NCBI GenBank assembly: GCA_037178625.1
Contig: CM074130.1
Coordinates: 4,464,001 to 4,528,000, forward strand
Direction: 5' to 3'
Length of the DNA: 64,000 nt
DNA from: Skeletonema tropicum
Lineage: Eukaryota; Bacillariophyta; Thalassiosirophyceae; Thalassiosirales; Thalassiosiraceae
The notes under the pieces: generated by a model
Told to the model about the DNA's origin: nothing
The model's database searches: none
What the model saw: the letters and a program-made list of their open reading frames with translations, nothing else
In this document: one piece after another, positions 19,286 to 32,462 of the stretch
Layout: each line of letters opens with the position of its first letter
How positions within the stretch are numbered: the first letter of the stretch is position 1
Made by a program: the position numbers and the translations under genes

Positions 19286-22200
19286 TCACCCTTCAGAACT
19301 CTTCGAGCCCAGAATAAAGATTTTGGGCTTGACTATGACCATGCATTTCCAAGATCCCTTCATACTACTACTGCTGACAACCAGCTCCTCAAGCTCAATC
19401 ATTGCTTATCAGACTTATCAGGTGACTCAATGGAAGTATGTTAGATAGTAGATCACCATTGCGTTTTGTGAGCCTGAAGAAACACGAAAGGGATGTGAGT
19501 CCGTTTCTCTGTAGAGAGAGATAAAGAGTAACTTTCTCTAGAGTAAGAAGCTCAACAGTATCCAGCAAGAGAAAACAGATTTCGCAATTTTCTGAGAGTC
19601 GCACCGACCGCGACTGGAAGATCTCACATTTTAAGTTTTAGTTTTAAGCATCTTCATTTACGTCTATCTTGCTGTACTTTTTGTGATGCTGATATGATGT
19701 ATCGTACTCACTTTGACGTTGACAGCTAGCTGCTCGATGCTGATGACTGATGGCGCCGGCAACCTCAACATTTTTAGAAGAGAAGGATGATATGTACCGA
19801 ACCTAAGGCTGAAAGCTGCCGAGTTGTCCGAGAGGTGCTCTCGGCCGGAAGCTACGCCTCGGCTATAAATATAAAAGTCTTTCGTCTTACGCTTGACTTG
19901 ATGGATCGATGGTGTATCATGATAATATGCAATCAAGCTATATGAGGTCGCAAACGTCTTTCTTGCACCAACCACATGATCAAGAATCTGCCAGTCGGCT
20001 CTTGAGGTCATCTGCAATGTCATGAAGGAGGAGATCGTACGTGAGGCAGGCATTTTGTGATGGGTACTCCATCAACGCAGTTGCCAGTTTTATATTGTAT
20101 ATGTAGTTTTCGAAGTCCAATGTATAGAAGAGAAGATAGGCAGGCAGTTATACAGCTTTGATATGCATCTTTCAATGAGCTAGTACGAAGGAGAAAATTC
20201 AAGGCAAAGCATTCTCCAAATGGATATGTAGTTTTGTCGTCTGAAAAATACAGGTAGAGGTCTGATGGACGGTGGGAATGACTCCTAAAAATGATGCAGC
20301 GAAAATATCATGCAAGACAGCCATTCTTACAGAAAAGGTGAAGAAGGTTGATTTTCGGAGTATCGATGAACGATGTTAAGCATGCATAGTCTAAGGTCTG
20401 AGAGAAAAAGATGATGATGCTTTGTGGTGGAAAAGACAGTAAGAGGTGTAAACCGAAGAGACAAGTTGGAGTATGTATCGATGAATTCTTGTCCCAGTGT
20501 CGATGAATGATGAATTCTTGTCCACATGGAAAGATTGTAGGTAAGCATACTCAATCACCTTCGTTGAGTGAAACGTAGTGATAGGAGAGGAAGAGATTGC
20601 TAGAGCTGCAAGATAGGCTTATCAATGATGGTGATGGATGATACATCATTTTGGAACAACTTGTCGCAAACAACCACATCACAAAGTCTACTGCTCCGAT
20701 TACGCGAAAAAGAGTAAGAAGCTAGTAAGAGATGAGTCGTTTGCTCGCAAGAGAGAGTCGTCTGCTTGCATATGTTCAAACTCAGCGCTTATGGGACGAA
20801 TGATGGGAGATAGCAAACCCAATGGATACCGAGATATTATGTTAAACATGATTGGTGAAGTGAAATACTTCGTCCGGATAGAGACGAGACCAACTTTGAC
20901 AATTGCATGAAACGAAAACGAGGTGGAGGACTGCCTCTCTTCTAGCCCTTTATCGACGCTTGGATTGCAACTTAGCCGAGGCTACTATGATAGGCCCACC
21001 CCACTCGATGATTTTGAAGGCGAAATGAGTCGATTAAGATGGTTGAATTGGAAGAAGGCTGGTGCTAATTTCCAATCGCTTTAGTAGATACACCAAATAA
21101 CTGATGAAGAAGTGGTTTGAGATGCCTTGGCACTTGGGATATCTTGACACGGCAAGGAAGAAGGTCGGTGATATTAAACGTCAAGAAAAGACTTGATGGA
21201 AGACTGCCCCTCTTGTAAGAGAGAAAAGCCTTCGCAGTCAACGTCAAGCGCACTTTGGATTGCAACTTAGCTGAGGCTACTCTGATAAGCCCACTCCACG
21301 ACGGCGAGGAAATGATAGTTTTGAAGACGCAAAGAGTCGAATAAGATGGTTGGATTGGCTCATCAATGATTGACGGGTGGATAGTAGATTGATATGGATG
21401 AAGTGAGGAACAAATTTCCAAACGCTGAAGTAGACACACCGTGCATATTGATGAAGTGACTTGAGATGTCTTGACGCGACGATGAAGTAGGTTGGTGATA
21501 TCAAACGTCAAAGGCGAGCTCTAACGTAGCCTCAAGGAGGCGGTTGAATAGATTTGGTTGTCTGTTGTTGGTTTCCACTTCCCCTCGAGAGAGAAAAGTG
21601 TACTCATCCTCCAACGCCACGTAAAGGCCAACAGATATGATGGAGGTGGGCCATTGATCCCCGAAGGGAAAAGGTTAGACTTAAAGTTTAGCGGTACCCC
21701 CAAGGTACCTGCCTGGGAACTGTGCCCGGTCTTTGCCCGTGGCTCTGAACCGATGCCCTTTGCCTCCAGACGCCATCGTCTCTAGGAGCACCAGCCCGAC
21801 GCTGGATTGAGAGCAAGGCGAAAGAACATGCCGATCAGCCTGGTTACTGATATGAGGCGAAAGAACATGCCGATCAGCCTGGTTACTGATATCATCATTC
21901 CTCCAGATAATCCACCGTCCGCACCCGCTCGTACTAAGTGGATGTTGAGATAGAAAGGTTTATAAAGGAGAGAATTGGTGTTAGTGAAACAAGCATCGCA
22001 AAGTGAACCGAAGAATGAAGCACCATCATGCATACAAATAATCTTACCTCCCCCAATTCGAACCGCCGACACATCGCTGCTAAGAACAAGTAATTAGAGA
22101 GAAAATGGAAGAAGCAATGTTAGTGTGTGAGAACCCCCGACAGTGTTGATCAGGCACCACCGGAGGAGACGAACGAAAACAAAAATGATAGCACACAACT

Positions 22201-22454
22201 GCATCCCGCCCACTCTCTCACCGACTCAAACCCATTTGAACCCCAGAACCCGATCACCCAATCTCACCGCAAGCTCACAACATACGACCCGCCCTTCAGA
22301 CCTAAAGAATACATAGAGATAGAAAACAAAAATAAAGAAGAGTTAATGAACAATCTTAGTAGAATGCAAATAAAACTAGCGAACTCACCAAGGAACCTCA
22401 GCCCGAACCTTCAGACCACCCAACAATACCAATCACCCCAGCCTACAACACGAT

Positions 22455-23491
22455 CTATGCACCCCACCTGACCCTACCCGCCTGGATGAGATAAACACAA
22501 AGACGAGGAAAGTTAAGGTTGTTGTTAGCGAAGAAGCAAAGTAGAAAAGCAAGCGCACATCGAACTGGAAACTCTAAACGTACCTTCCCCACTCCGATAT
22601 CAACCCACTCGAAATCAATGAAGGATAATGAAGGACAATCAAACAAGGGACAATCAAACAAGGGACAACCAAACAAGGGTCAATCAAACAGACAATGGCG
22701 GCCCTCGGGGAATACAACCACGAACGAGCAATACGCCTCAAAGCAACAATCAAACAGGATATGAATATGGTATACGGTCCCAAACCATCTAGATGAGATA
22801 GAAACAAAGAAGAGGAAAGTTAAGAGTTGTTGTTAGCGAAGAAGCAAAGTAGAAAAGCAAGCGCACATCAAATCGGAAACTCTAGACGTACCTTCCCTGC
22901 TCCGAAACCACCCACTCGAACTCAATGAAGGATAATGAAGGACAATCAAACAAGGGACAATCAAACAAAGGACAATCAAACAAAGGACAATCAAACAAGG
23001 GACAATCAAACAAAGGACAATGGCGGCCCTCGGGGAATACAACCACGAACGAGCAATACGCCTCAAAGCAACAATCAAACAGGATATGAATATGGTATAC
23101 GGTCCCAAACCACCTAGATGAGATAGAAACAAAGAAGAGGAAAGTTGAGAGTTGTTGTTAGCGAAGAAGCAAAGTAGAAAAGCAAGCGCACATCAAATCG
23201 GAAACTCTAGACGTACCTTCCCTGCTCCGAAACCACCCACTCGAACTCAATGAAGGATAATGAAGGACAATCAAACAAAGGACAATCAAACAAGGGACAA
23301 CCAAACAAAGGACAATCAAACAGACAATGGCGGCCCTCGGGGAATACAACCACGAACGAGCAATACGCCTCAAAGCAACAATCAAACAGACAATGGCGGC
23401 CCTCGGGGAATACAACCACGAACGAGCAATACGCCTCAAAGCAACAATCAAACAGGATATGAATAGAAGGTCCCGAACAAGCACACCACAT
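22455..23491 (-). CDS. Exon-repeat gene, LFDCP arrays (unit 3)
   Basis: E1 23217-23491, E2 22892-23113, E3 22584-22788, E4 22455-22481, summing to 729 nt (242 residues). E3 is one 15-bp unit shorter and E2 one longer than in unit 1, so total length matches unit 1 by coincidence. All splice signals are kept. Confidence 0.5.
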
Positions 23492-23660
23492 CCAAAAAAG
23501 AAGTCCAATCCCTCTTCAACTCAGCAAGGCACGCCTACTCAATCTTCAGCACTGCAGAATACAGTGATGGCCCTGACGAATCAGCGACCACGTACCATAG
23601 CCAACAATCCGAAATATCAAACTTCTTTTCCACCTCTCCACCCTCACTAGAGAATACTCG

Positions 23661-25493
23661 CTACGGCTTGTATCTCTCTGGTTGCCGACGGACTCTTGCC
23701 CCCCTCCTAGGACGACTTGGGGTTACCCAGTAGCTACCCAACTGAGAACTGAGTTTCGCAACCTCGCTCCTCCTGCGACGGCGCTTCACACTAGGTGCAG
23801 GAACATCTTCCTCTTGCTCCCTCTCCTCCATAGCATCCGGCTGATCGAACGCTACTGGCTCCTCCGCTGCCAGCACTTCTACCGCTGCTTCAACAAGTCG
23901 ATCTTCCTCTTCGATTCGAGGCATAGCATCAGCTTCTTCCTGTGCCCGTGCACCAATAGGTTCAACAGCTGCTTCCTCGATGAGCTCCCTCTCCTCCATA
24001 GCATCCGGCTGATCGAACGCTACTGGCTCCTCCGCTGCCAGCACTTCTACCGCTGCTTCAACAAGTCGATTTTCCTCTTCGATACAAGGCGTAGCATCAG
24101 CTTCTTCCTGTGCCCGTGCACCAGGTTCAACAGCTGCTTCCTCGATCTGCTCCCTCTCCTCCACCGCATCCGGCTGATCAAACGCTACTGGCTCCTCCGC
24201 TGCCAGCACTTCTACCGGTGCTTCAACTCGATCTTCCTCTTCGATTCGAGGCATAGCATCAGCTTCTTCCTGTGCCCGTGCACCAATAGGTTCTACAGCT
24301 GCTTCCTGAATCACGATGTCAGCATTGTCAAATACTGCATCTTCCCATGTGCGTTGGACGATTGTCAACGATGGGTTAGGGAGAAATTCAGCCCGAAGCT
24401 TCATTTCAAGAAAGAGGATGTCGATTCCTTGCTCATAGAGTTTGCACTCTTTGAGCATCATTTCGTAGTCACTCCAGCTTCCAAGGCGTAGAGGGTGGTT
24501 CCTCCGAAAGCGTTTAAAGAGTGGAACGATGACCTTTAGAGCGCGCCGGGCTCTCCATTGCAAGTAGTAGTTTCCATCCACCATGGCACAAATCCTTCTG
24601 AAAGCGGCACGTCTACCAGCTTCCTTCATCGACACAATGTGTCGATTAACTACTTCATCAGGCCAAGAGACCTTTAACACTAGCGGGAGACGGGCGATAT
24701 AGTCGGAAGATTCCGATGTATCGGCGGCAGGAAGAGGAACGATGTTTGATGCGATAGCATCAGTGAGTACATCGAACCCGCGTAGGGCAAGCTGAAGGAT
24801 CTCATACAATAGTATGGCGGAGGAGGATCCAACAACAACAACTACAATCAATCCAAATATAGGAAGATTGGTAGGCATGACTTGGAGGAAGTCTTTTACC
24901 AACATCTGTAGAACTAGCGGAGCTATTATCAAACGGATGGAGTTGACAATCAGGCGGGTGACGAAACTGAAAGTCCGGAGAATAAGTCCCATGATGCGGC
25001 GACTCAAGAGGAAGACAGTCTTGATCATCAATGGGAATCTGAGGAAGGCAAGCAGATACATTGCGGCAACAACAAGTACTGCTATGAACAACTCTGGACC
25101 GAGAAGTTCAACGTTACAGATCTCTTCGATGACAAAAAGAGATGTAACCCACGTTGCGATGACAAATAACTTGCCAAGATAGGTGCGGACGGACAGCACT
25201 CTATCGACTAAGATCAGGGTGGGGATCATAGTCCACATCGCGGTGACGATGGCAACATTGATCATGTGAAGAGCATGATCCAACGAGTACCACGAGTTGT
25301 TTGGATGGAAAACCCACACCAGAAGATCCAAACACATATCTGGTGTCACCATTGCGAAGGCAACGGCGGCGAAGGCGACGACAAAGGCGACGATGGCGAA
25401 CATGTTGATAACAGTTGTAAACAAACGATTGATAATCGATTTATGAGGTGATCTCTCTAGCCGTTTCTGCGTGATGAAAGAGTGTGGGGTCAT
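23661..25493 (-). CDS. 610-residue membrane protein with acidic repeats (unit 3)
   Basis: Differs from the unit 1 protein at one residue that I can see (PDAV to PDAM in the second acidic repeat) and otherwise has the same architecture. Confidence 0.8.
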   Translation of the reverse strand: MTPHSFITQKRLERSPHKSIINRLFTTVINMFAIVAFVVAFAAVAFAMVTPDMCLDLLVWVFHPNNSWYSLDHALHMINVAIVTAMWTMIPTLILVDRVLSVRTYLGKLFVIATWVTSLFVIEEICNVELLGPELFIAVLVVAAMYLLAFLRFPLMIKTVFLLSRRIMGLILRTFSFVTRLIVNSIRLIIAPLVLQMLVKDFLQVMPTNLPIFGLIVVVVVGSSSAILLYEILQLALRGFDVLTDAIASNIVPLPAADTSESSDYIARLPLVLKVSWPDEVVNRHIVSMKEAGRRAAFRRICAMVDGNYYLQWRARRALKVIVPLFKRFRRNHPLRLGSWSDYEMMLKECKLYEQGIDILFLEMKLRAEFLPNPSLTIVQRTWEDAVFDNADIVIQEAAVEPIGARAQEEADAMPRIEEEDRVEAPVEVLAAEEPVAFDQPDAVEEREQIEEAAVEPGARAQEEADATPCIEEENRLVEAAVEVLAAEEPVAFDQPDAMEERELIEEAAVEPIGARAQEEADAMPRIEEEDRLVEAAVEVLAAEEPVAFDQPDAMEEREQEEDVPAPSVKRRRRRSEVAKLSSQLGSYWVTPSRPRRGARVRRQPERYKP

Positions 25494-26402
25494 GTGTCAT
25501 TTCATGACTCGTCATGTGCTAGCAAGCACATGATCAGATTTTGTCATGTGGTTCGCAAGATACACGTCTTAATTTTTGTACGTAGTCGACGGATACCACA
25601 CATATTATATCAAGTGCCTTACTGTAGTCGTTGGCTGATATAATATCTTTCTTCCGTCATCCTATGAAGGCGATGGGTCTGATAATGCACCAGGATGCCG
25701 TGATGGTAATATCGTATCAATAAAAAAGAATCTTGTCTCAAAAAGTAAGTAGTGTATTGAATCGTAATCGTACTATGACGCAGGAATCTTTGGATGCTCG
25801 CACTGCTATACCTTTAGAAACATAGCCTGCAGTCCGCTGCGCTTATAGTGAACATCGTGATGCGTGTTGAGGGGGGAAGCGCCTCTTGTACAGTCATCAT
25901 TTACCTGCCTCTGCTGCAACAAAGCAAGGAATGAAGGTGAGGGCAAGTATCCTCATCTACGAGCTAGAACGGAAGGGGAATGTTAAGACACCGACTTATT
26001 TCATCAAAGACTTGCGAAATACAATACAGATAGTAGCTTATTCAGGCGAGTTTCAAATCAGGACTTTTCGATGATACCAAAACCTACACTACTGCCCGAC
26101 CGGGAGGAAGTGAGAGTAGATGAAATTGTAAAAATGACCTGCGATGCATGTTGCAGCGATCCCGAGAAAGCATTTTTCTCTTCTTTCCTGCTCCATCACC
26201 CTCTCTCTTAGTGTGGGAAGTAAGGGACACGTTGTACATGCGGTGTCTTCATTGCCAGTACAGTTCCGTATGCACAAATAATCGTCCCTCCATCTCCATC
26301 TACCAGTCCAACACTATTAGTAGATGCCACTACCGCAGTTCTCTTCATCCTGGTTCAACATATCACTTCCTTCCATTTGAGCAGGATGTCATTATTTGAA
26401 TA

Positions 26403-26603
26403 CTACTTGTAACGTATCTTCTTGATACAATCTATCTTGTGTCCAGTCTTCCACTGTTGCACTTGGCATTCCCTTCCACAGTACCACGCTCCTAAACATC
26501 TTGAACGACGCATAAATGAATGAAATCCTTCGTCCTTCGTGCAGTTTACATCTTGTTGTCTATCAACGACATTGACTCGGCACGACTTGTCAACACATGG
26601 CAA
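26403..26603 (-). pseudogene. MYND-type zinc finger fragment (unit 3)
   Basis: Same 66-residue frame as in units 1 and 2. Confidence 0.5.
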
Positions 26604-28163
26604 TCACCCTTCAGAACTCTTCGAGCCCAGAATAAAGATTTTGGGCTTGACTATGACCATGCATTTCCAAGATCCCTTCATACTACTACTGCTGACAACC
26701 AGCTCCTCAAGCTCAATCATTGCTTATCAGACTTATCAGGTGACTCAATGGAAGTATGTTAGATAGTAGATCACCATTGCGTTTTGTGAGCCTGAAGAAA
26801 CACGAAAGGGATGTGAGTCCGTTTCTCTGTAGAGAGAGATAAAGAGTAACTTTCTCTAGAGTAAGAAGCTCAACAGTATCCAGCAAGAGAAAACAGATTT
26901 CGCAATTTTCTGAGAGTCGCACCGACCGCGACTGGAAGATCTCACATTTTAAGTTTTAGTTTTAAGCATCTTCATTTACGTCTATCTTGCTGTACTTTTT
27001 GTGATGCTGATATGATGTATCGTACTCACTTTGACGTTGACAGCTAGCTGCTCGATGCTGATGACTGATGGCGCCGGCAACCTCAACATTTTTAGAAGAG
27101 AAGGATGATATGTACCGAACCTAAGGCTGAAAGCTGCCGAGTTGTCCGAGAGGTGCTCTCGGCCGGAAGCTACGCCTCGGCTATAAATATAAAAGTCTTT
27201 CGTCTTACGCTTGACTTGATGGATCGATGGTGTATCATGATAATATGCAATCAAGCTATATGAGGTCGCAAACGTCTTTCTTGCACCAACCACATGATCA
27301 AGAATCTGCCAGTCGGCTCTTGAGGTCATCTGCAATGTCATGAAGGAGGAGATCGTACGTGAGGCAGGCATTTTGTGATGGGTACTCCATCAACGCAGTT
27401 GCCAGTTTTATATTGTATATGTAGTTTTCGAAGTCCAATGTATAGAAGAGAAGATAGGCAGGCAGTTATACAGCTTTGATATGCATCTTTCAATGAGCTA
27501 GTACGAAGGAGAAAATTCAAGGCAAAGCATTCTCCAAATGGATATGTAGTTTTGTCGTCTGAAAAATACAGGTAGAGGTCTGATGGACGGTGGGAATGAC
27601 TCCTAAAAATGATGCAGCGAAAATATCATGCAAGACAGCCATTCTTACAGAAAAGGTGAAGAAGGTTGATTTTCGGAGTATCGATGAACGATGTTAAGCA
27701 TGCATAGTCTAAGGTCTGAGAGAAAAAGATGATGATGCTTTGTGGTGGAAAAGACAGTAAGAGGTGTAAACCGAAGAGACAAGTTGGAGTATGTATCGAT
27801 GAATTCTTGTCCCAGTGTCGATGAATGATGAATTCTTGTCCACATGGAAAGATTGTAGGTAAGCATACTCAATCACCTTCGTTGAGTGAAACGTAGTGAT
27901 AGGAGAGGAAGAGATTGCTAGAGCTGCAAGATAGGCTTATCAATGATGGTGATGGATGATACATCATTTTGGAACAACTTGTCGCAAACAACCACATCAC
28001 AAAGTCTACTGCTCCGATTACGCGAAAAAGAGTAAGAAGCTAGTAAGAGATGAGTCGTTTGCTCGCAAGAGAGAGTCGTCTGCTTGCATATGTTCAAACT
28101 CAGCGCTTATGGGACGAATGATGGGAGATAGCAAACCCAATGGATACCGAGATATTATGTTAA

Positions 28164-31100
28164 ACAAGGATATTATACTATGACGCAGGAATCTTTGGAT
28201 GCACGCGATCCTCCCTCTAGAAAGATAGCCTGCCGTCCGTTGCGCTCATAGTGAACATCGTGATGCGTGTTGAGAGGGGAAACGCTTCTTGTACAGTCAT
28301 CATTTACCCGCCTCTGCTGCAACAAAGCAAGGAATGAAGTCGCGGGCAAGTATCCTCATCTACGAGCTAGAAAGGAAGGGGAATGGTAAGACACCGACTT
28401 ATTATTAGAGACTTGCGATATGCAATATAGATGGACCCACACTTACTGCCCGACCGGGAGGAAGTGAGAGTAGATGAAATTGTAAAAATGACCTGCGATA
28501 CATGTTGCAATGATCTCGAGGAAGCATTTTTCTCATCTTTTCTGCTCCATCACCTCCTGTCCGTGCATCGCCCTCTCTCTTTTCATACATACGCAACAAT
28601 AGCGACTCGATATTTCATTCGCGAGGTATACATAGTCGCACCTATCAACAGAAATACAACAGACATAGCGAGTTTCAAGATTCGACAGCCACAAATCTCT
28701 ACAATATCACATCTGACATACATGCAACATTTCGACCACTACCTTTCCTCGTGAGAATATTGATTAGTCTATCCCTGCCGCAATCAGTCGGGGTACTCCT
28801 TTCTACTACAATTTTGGTTCGATATCTTCTTGCTTCGTCTGTGGCAAAATAATGCTGGTGCTGGGGCAGGTAATAATGATTTACTATGTTCCAGTCTGTC
28901 GAGATAAAAGATGGCGTCTAAAAGGAAAAGAGAAACCCTCGCACTACTGTTGACTATCAAATTTGTCAAACTGGTGAGCTAGTTAGGAAGAGAAGGCTCT
29001 GGCTCTGGGCTTGGCCTGTAGGATTTGTCTTTGATATACATAATAGGAGGCGTAAATAGGAACTTGCTTATATAGTTGAAGAGGAATGTTCATGCACCAA
29101 ATTTGACTCTTTCCTTGTCGTATTTTAGATGATACTTTCTCCTTTTTGTTCATTTATCAGGATTTCTATTCCATGGTGCATACTTATGAGGATTGAGTAT
29201 TCAGTATTGCTTGGCAGCCTCGAAAGAGATGTGAGTCCGTAGTCTGTCGTCTGTCAATCTCTCTCTCTCTGGAGAGATAAAAGAGAGGAGATGGATAGTG
29301 AGAAATTCTTTAAAAGAAGCTCCTTACACGGCTCCTTAAGTATCCAACAAGAGAAAAGTCGCATCGCGACTGAAAGATCTCACAAACCTTTTCCTTTTGC
29401 CTTTGCTGCGCCCTGCGCCACTTGCCCTCCCGCTGTCTAACTTGAAGTTGAGAGCGAGTTACAAAGCTGCATCGATGCAGATGAAGCCGACAACCCAAAC
29501 CTCTTAGAAGAAGGATTAGTAGTATGAGGTCGCAAACGTCTCTGTTGCACCAACCATGTGATCAAGTAGCAAATTTTAATGCCAGTCGAATCTTGCGGTC
29601 ATCTGCAATGTCATGAAGGAGGAGATCGTACGTGAGGCAGGCATTTTTGTGATGGGTACTCCATCAACGCAGTTGCCAATATTTATGATATGTGATTATT
29701 CCTAGGATACGAACGTCCAATTTACAGATGAGAAGATAGGCAGGTAGGCAGTTATACAGCTTTGATGTGCATCTTACCGATGAGAAAGTATGAAGGTGGC
29801 AAGGCAAGGCAAGGCAAGGCATTCTTGAAATGGATAGTTTTGTCGTCTGGAAAATGCAGGTAGAGATTTGATGGACGGGGGAACGACTCCAAATGATGCA
29901 GTGAAAATATCATGCAAGACAGCCACTATTGCTAGAAAAAGTCGAAGAAGGTTGCCTTTCGGAGAATCGAAGAACGATGTTAAGCATGCTTAGTCTAAGG
30001 TCTGGGAGAAAAAGATGATGATGCTTTGTGGTGGAAAAGACAGTAAGAGGTGTAATTTACGGAGGAAAGAACCCGAGAGACGCCGTGAAAAGATGCAAGA
30101 ACGCCACTCTTCCAGAAAAGAAAATGGGAAAGGTTTATTTGGAGTATCGATGAATTCTTGTCCACATGGATGAACGATGGTAAGCATACTCAATCGCCCT
30201 CGTTGACGAAATAAAGTGACTCTATTAGGGGAGGAAGAGATTGCTAGAACTGCAAGATAGGCTTATCAATGATGGTGATATGGATGATACATCAAATCGG
30301 AACAACTTGTCTCAAACTACCACATCACGAAGTCTACTGCTCCTATTACGCGAAGAGTAGCAATAGCAATTCAGAGAGATATAAAATTTGAGGTCACTCT
30401 CAAATTAGAGATCAGAATCAGTGCCACCTGATGTTACAGTGAAGATGAGGTGAAGTAGGCTGGAAGATTTGTTGCGAGCAGAGGCTGGAAGTTGCTATAA
30501 TGATTGCAGATGCCAAGATACATGCAGCAAGATTGCTAGCCCAACTCCAACTCCAACTCGACTTATCCTACACAAAGCTGCCGCAAGATCGAGTGAGGTG
30601 ATGACATTAGACGTCAGAGACGAACTCTAACATAGACTCCAATGAGAGGAGGGAATTGAATAGATTTGGTTGTCTGTTGTTGGTTTCCACTTCCACTCGC
30701 GAGAGAGAAAAGTGTACTCATCCTCCAACGCCACGTAAAGGCCAACAGATATGATGGAGGTGGGCCATTGATCCCCGAAGGGAAAAGGTTAGACTTCAGC
30801 GGTACCCCCAAGGTAGCCGCCAGGGAACTATGCCCAGTCCTTGCCCGTGGCTCCGAACCGGTGCCCTTTGCCTCCAGACGCCATCGTCTCTAGGAGCACC
30901 AGCCCGACGCTGGATTGAAGTGAGGCAAAAGAACGTGCCGATCAGCCTGGTTACTGATATGGGCAAAAGAACATGCCGATCAGCCTGGTTACTGATACCA
31001 TCATTCCTCCAGATAAAGGCGAAAGAACGTGCCGATCAGCCTGGTTACTGATATGGGGCGAAAGAACATGCCGATCAGCCTGGTTACTGATATCATCATT

Positions 31101-31700
31101 CCTCCAGATCCAACTCCCCGATCTCTCCAACCCGCAATCCGCACCCCGCTCGTACTAAGTGGATGTTGAGATAGAAAAGATTATAGAAGAGAGAATTGGT
31201 GTTAATGAAACAAGCATCGTTAAGTGAACCGAAAAGTGAAGCACAAATCATGCAACAAGGAAACGTACCTCCCCCAATTCGAACCGACTCATCGCTGCTC
31301 GTACTAAGTGAGAGGAAAAGGAAGAAGCAATGTTATTGTGTGAGAACCCCCGACAGAGTTGATCAGGCACCACCGGAGGAGACGAACGAAAACAAAAGTC
31401 ATAGCACACAATCAACTACATCCCAACCATTCTCACCGACTCGAACCCATCCGAAACTCAGAACCCGATCATCCTATCCCACCGCCAGCTGACATGTACG
31501 ACCCGCCCTTCAGACCTGATGAATGTAGAGATAGAAAACAAAAAGAAGAAGGAGTTAATGAACAATCGTAGTAAAAAGCAAACAACACTAGCGAACCCAC
31601 CAAAGAACCTCGGCCCAAACTCCATCCTGTCAACTCCCGCAGCTAACAACACCCTCCATCCTTTCCACCTGGATGAGATAGAAACAAAAACGAGCAAAGT
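28164..31700. other. Diverged part of unit 4, no intact gene
   Basis: This stretch aligns piecewise with unit 1 (for example 28184-28530 with about 11135-11520, and 30660-30910 with 6900-7140). Short frames are disrupted relative to unit 1. Four copies of the 39-bp block type lie at about 30922-31094. No new gene is recognisable. Confidence 0.5.
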
Positions 31701-32101
31701 CGAGAGTTGTTGTTAGCAAAGAAGTAAAGTTAAAGTAGAAAAGCAAGCGCACATCGTTTTGGAAACTCGAAACTTACCTCCCCCTCTCCAAAACCAGCCC
31801 ACCGAAATGAAATGAAATGAAAGGTAATGAAGGATTCAAACAGGACAATCAAACAAAGGACAATCAAACAAGGACAATCAAACAAGGACAATCAAACAAA
31901 GGACAATCAAACAGACAATGGTGGCCCTCGGGGAATACAACCGCGAACAAGCAATACACCTCAAGCAGCAACAATCAAAAGATAGAAAACGGAACGAACA
32001 AGCCCAATCTCTAAGAAAGAAGAAGAAAGATAAAAGTTGTTGTTAGGGAAGAAGCAAAGTAGAAAAGCAAGCATAAAGTAAATAGGAAACTCGAAACGTA
32101 C

Positions 32102-32295
32102 CTCTCCGCTCCAAAACCAGCCCACTCGAACTCAATGAAGGATAATGAAGGACAATCAAACAAAGGACAATCAGACAAAGGACAATCAAACAGACAATGG
32201 CGGCCCTCGGGGGATACAACCACGAACGAGCAATACGCCTCAAAGCAAGAATCAAACAGGATATGAATATAAGGTCCCAAACAAGCACACCACAT
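32102..32295 (-). pseudogene. Exon-repeat gene, decayed copy (unit 4)
   Basis: E1 starts at ATG 32295 (MWCACLGPYIHILFD), keeps FVVVSPEGRHC and the SFIEFEW end, has only three LFDCP-like repeats, and retains the GTACGT donor after 32102. The next exon (about 31830-32010) has a 2-nt insertion that switches it from the LFDC to the CLIV frame and then stops, so the copy is probably non-functional in that frame. Splice signals survive despite divergence. Confidence 0.5.
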
Positions 32296-32462
32296 CCAAA
32301 AAAGAAGCCCAATCCCTCTTCAACTCAGCAAGGCACACCTACTTGATCTTCAGCACTGCAAATACAGTGATGGCCCTGACAAATCAGCGACCACGTGCAT
32401 AGCCAACAATCCGAAACACCACACTTCTTTTCCACCTCTCCACCCTCACTAGAGAATACTCG

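Larger units (their letters stand above)
12782..20114. repeat. Tandem repeat unit 2 (7,333 bp)
   Basis: A near-identical second copy of the unit, 15 bp longer than units 1 and 3 because exon E2 of the exon-repeat gene has one extra 15-bp minisatellite unit. Elsewhere only scattered substitutions were noticed. Gene order and strands are as in unit 1. Confidence 0.9.
20115..27432. repeat. Tandem repeat unit 3 (7,318 bp)
   Basis: Third near-identical unit. Relative to unit 2 it lacks one 15-bp unit in exon E3 and has a few substitutions, including one in the acidic repeats (DAV to DAM) and one in exon E3 (CAAGGGTCAATC). Confidence 0.9.
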
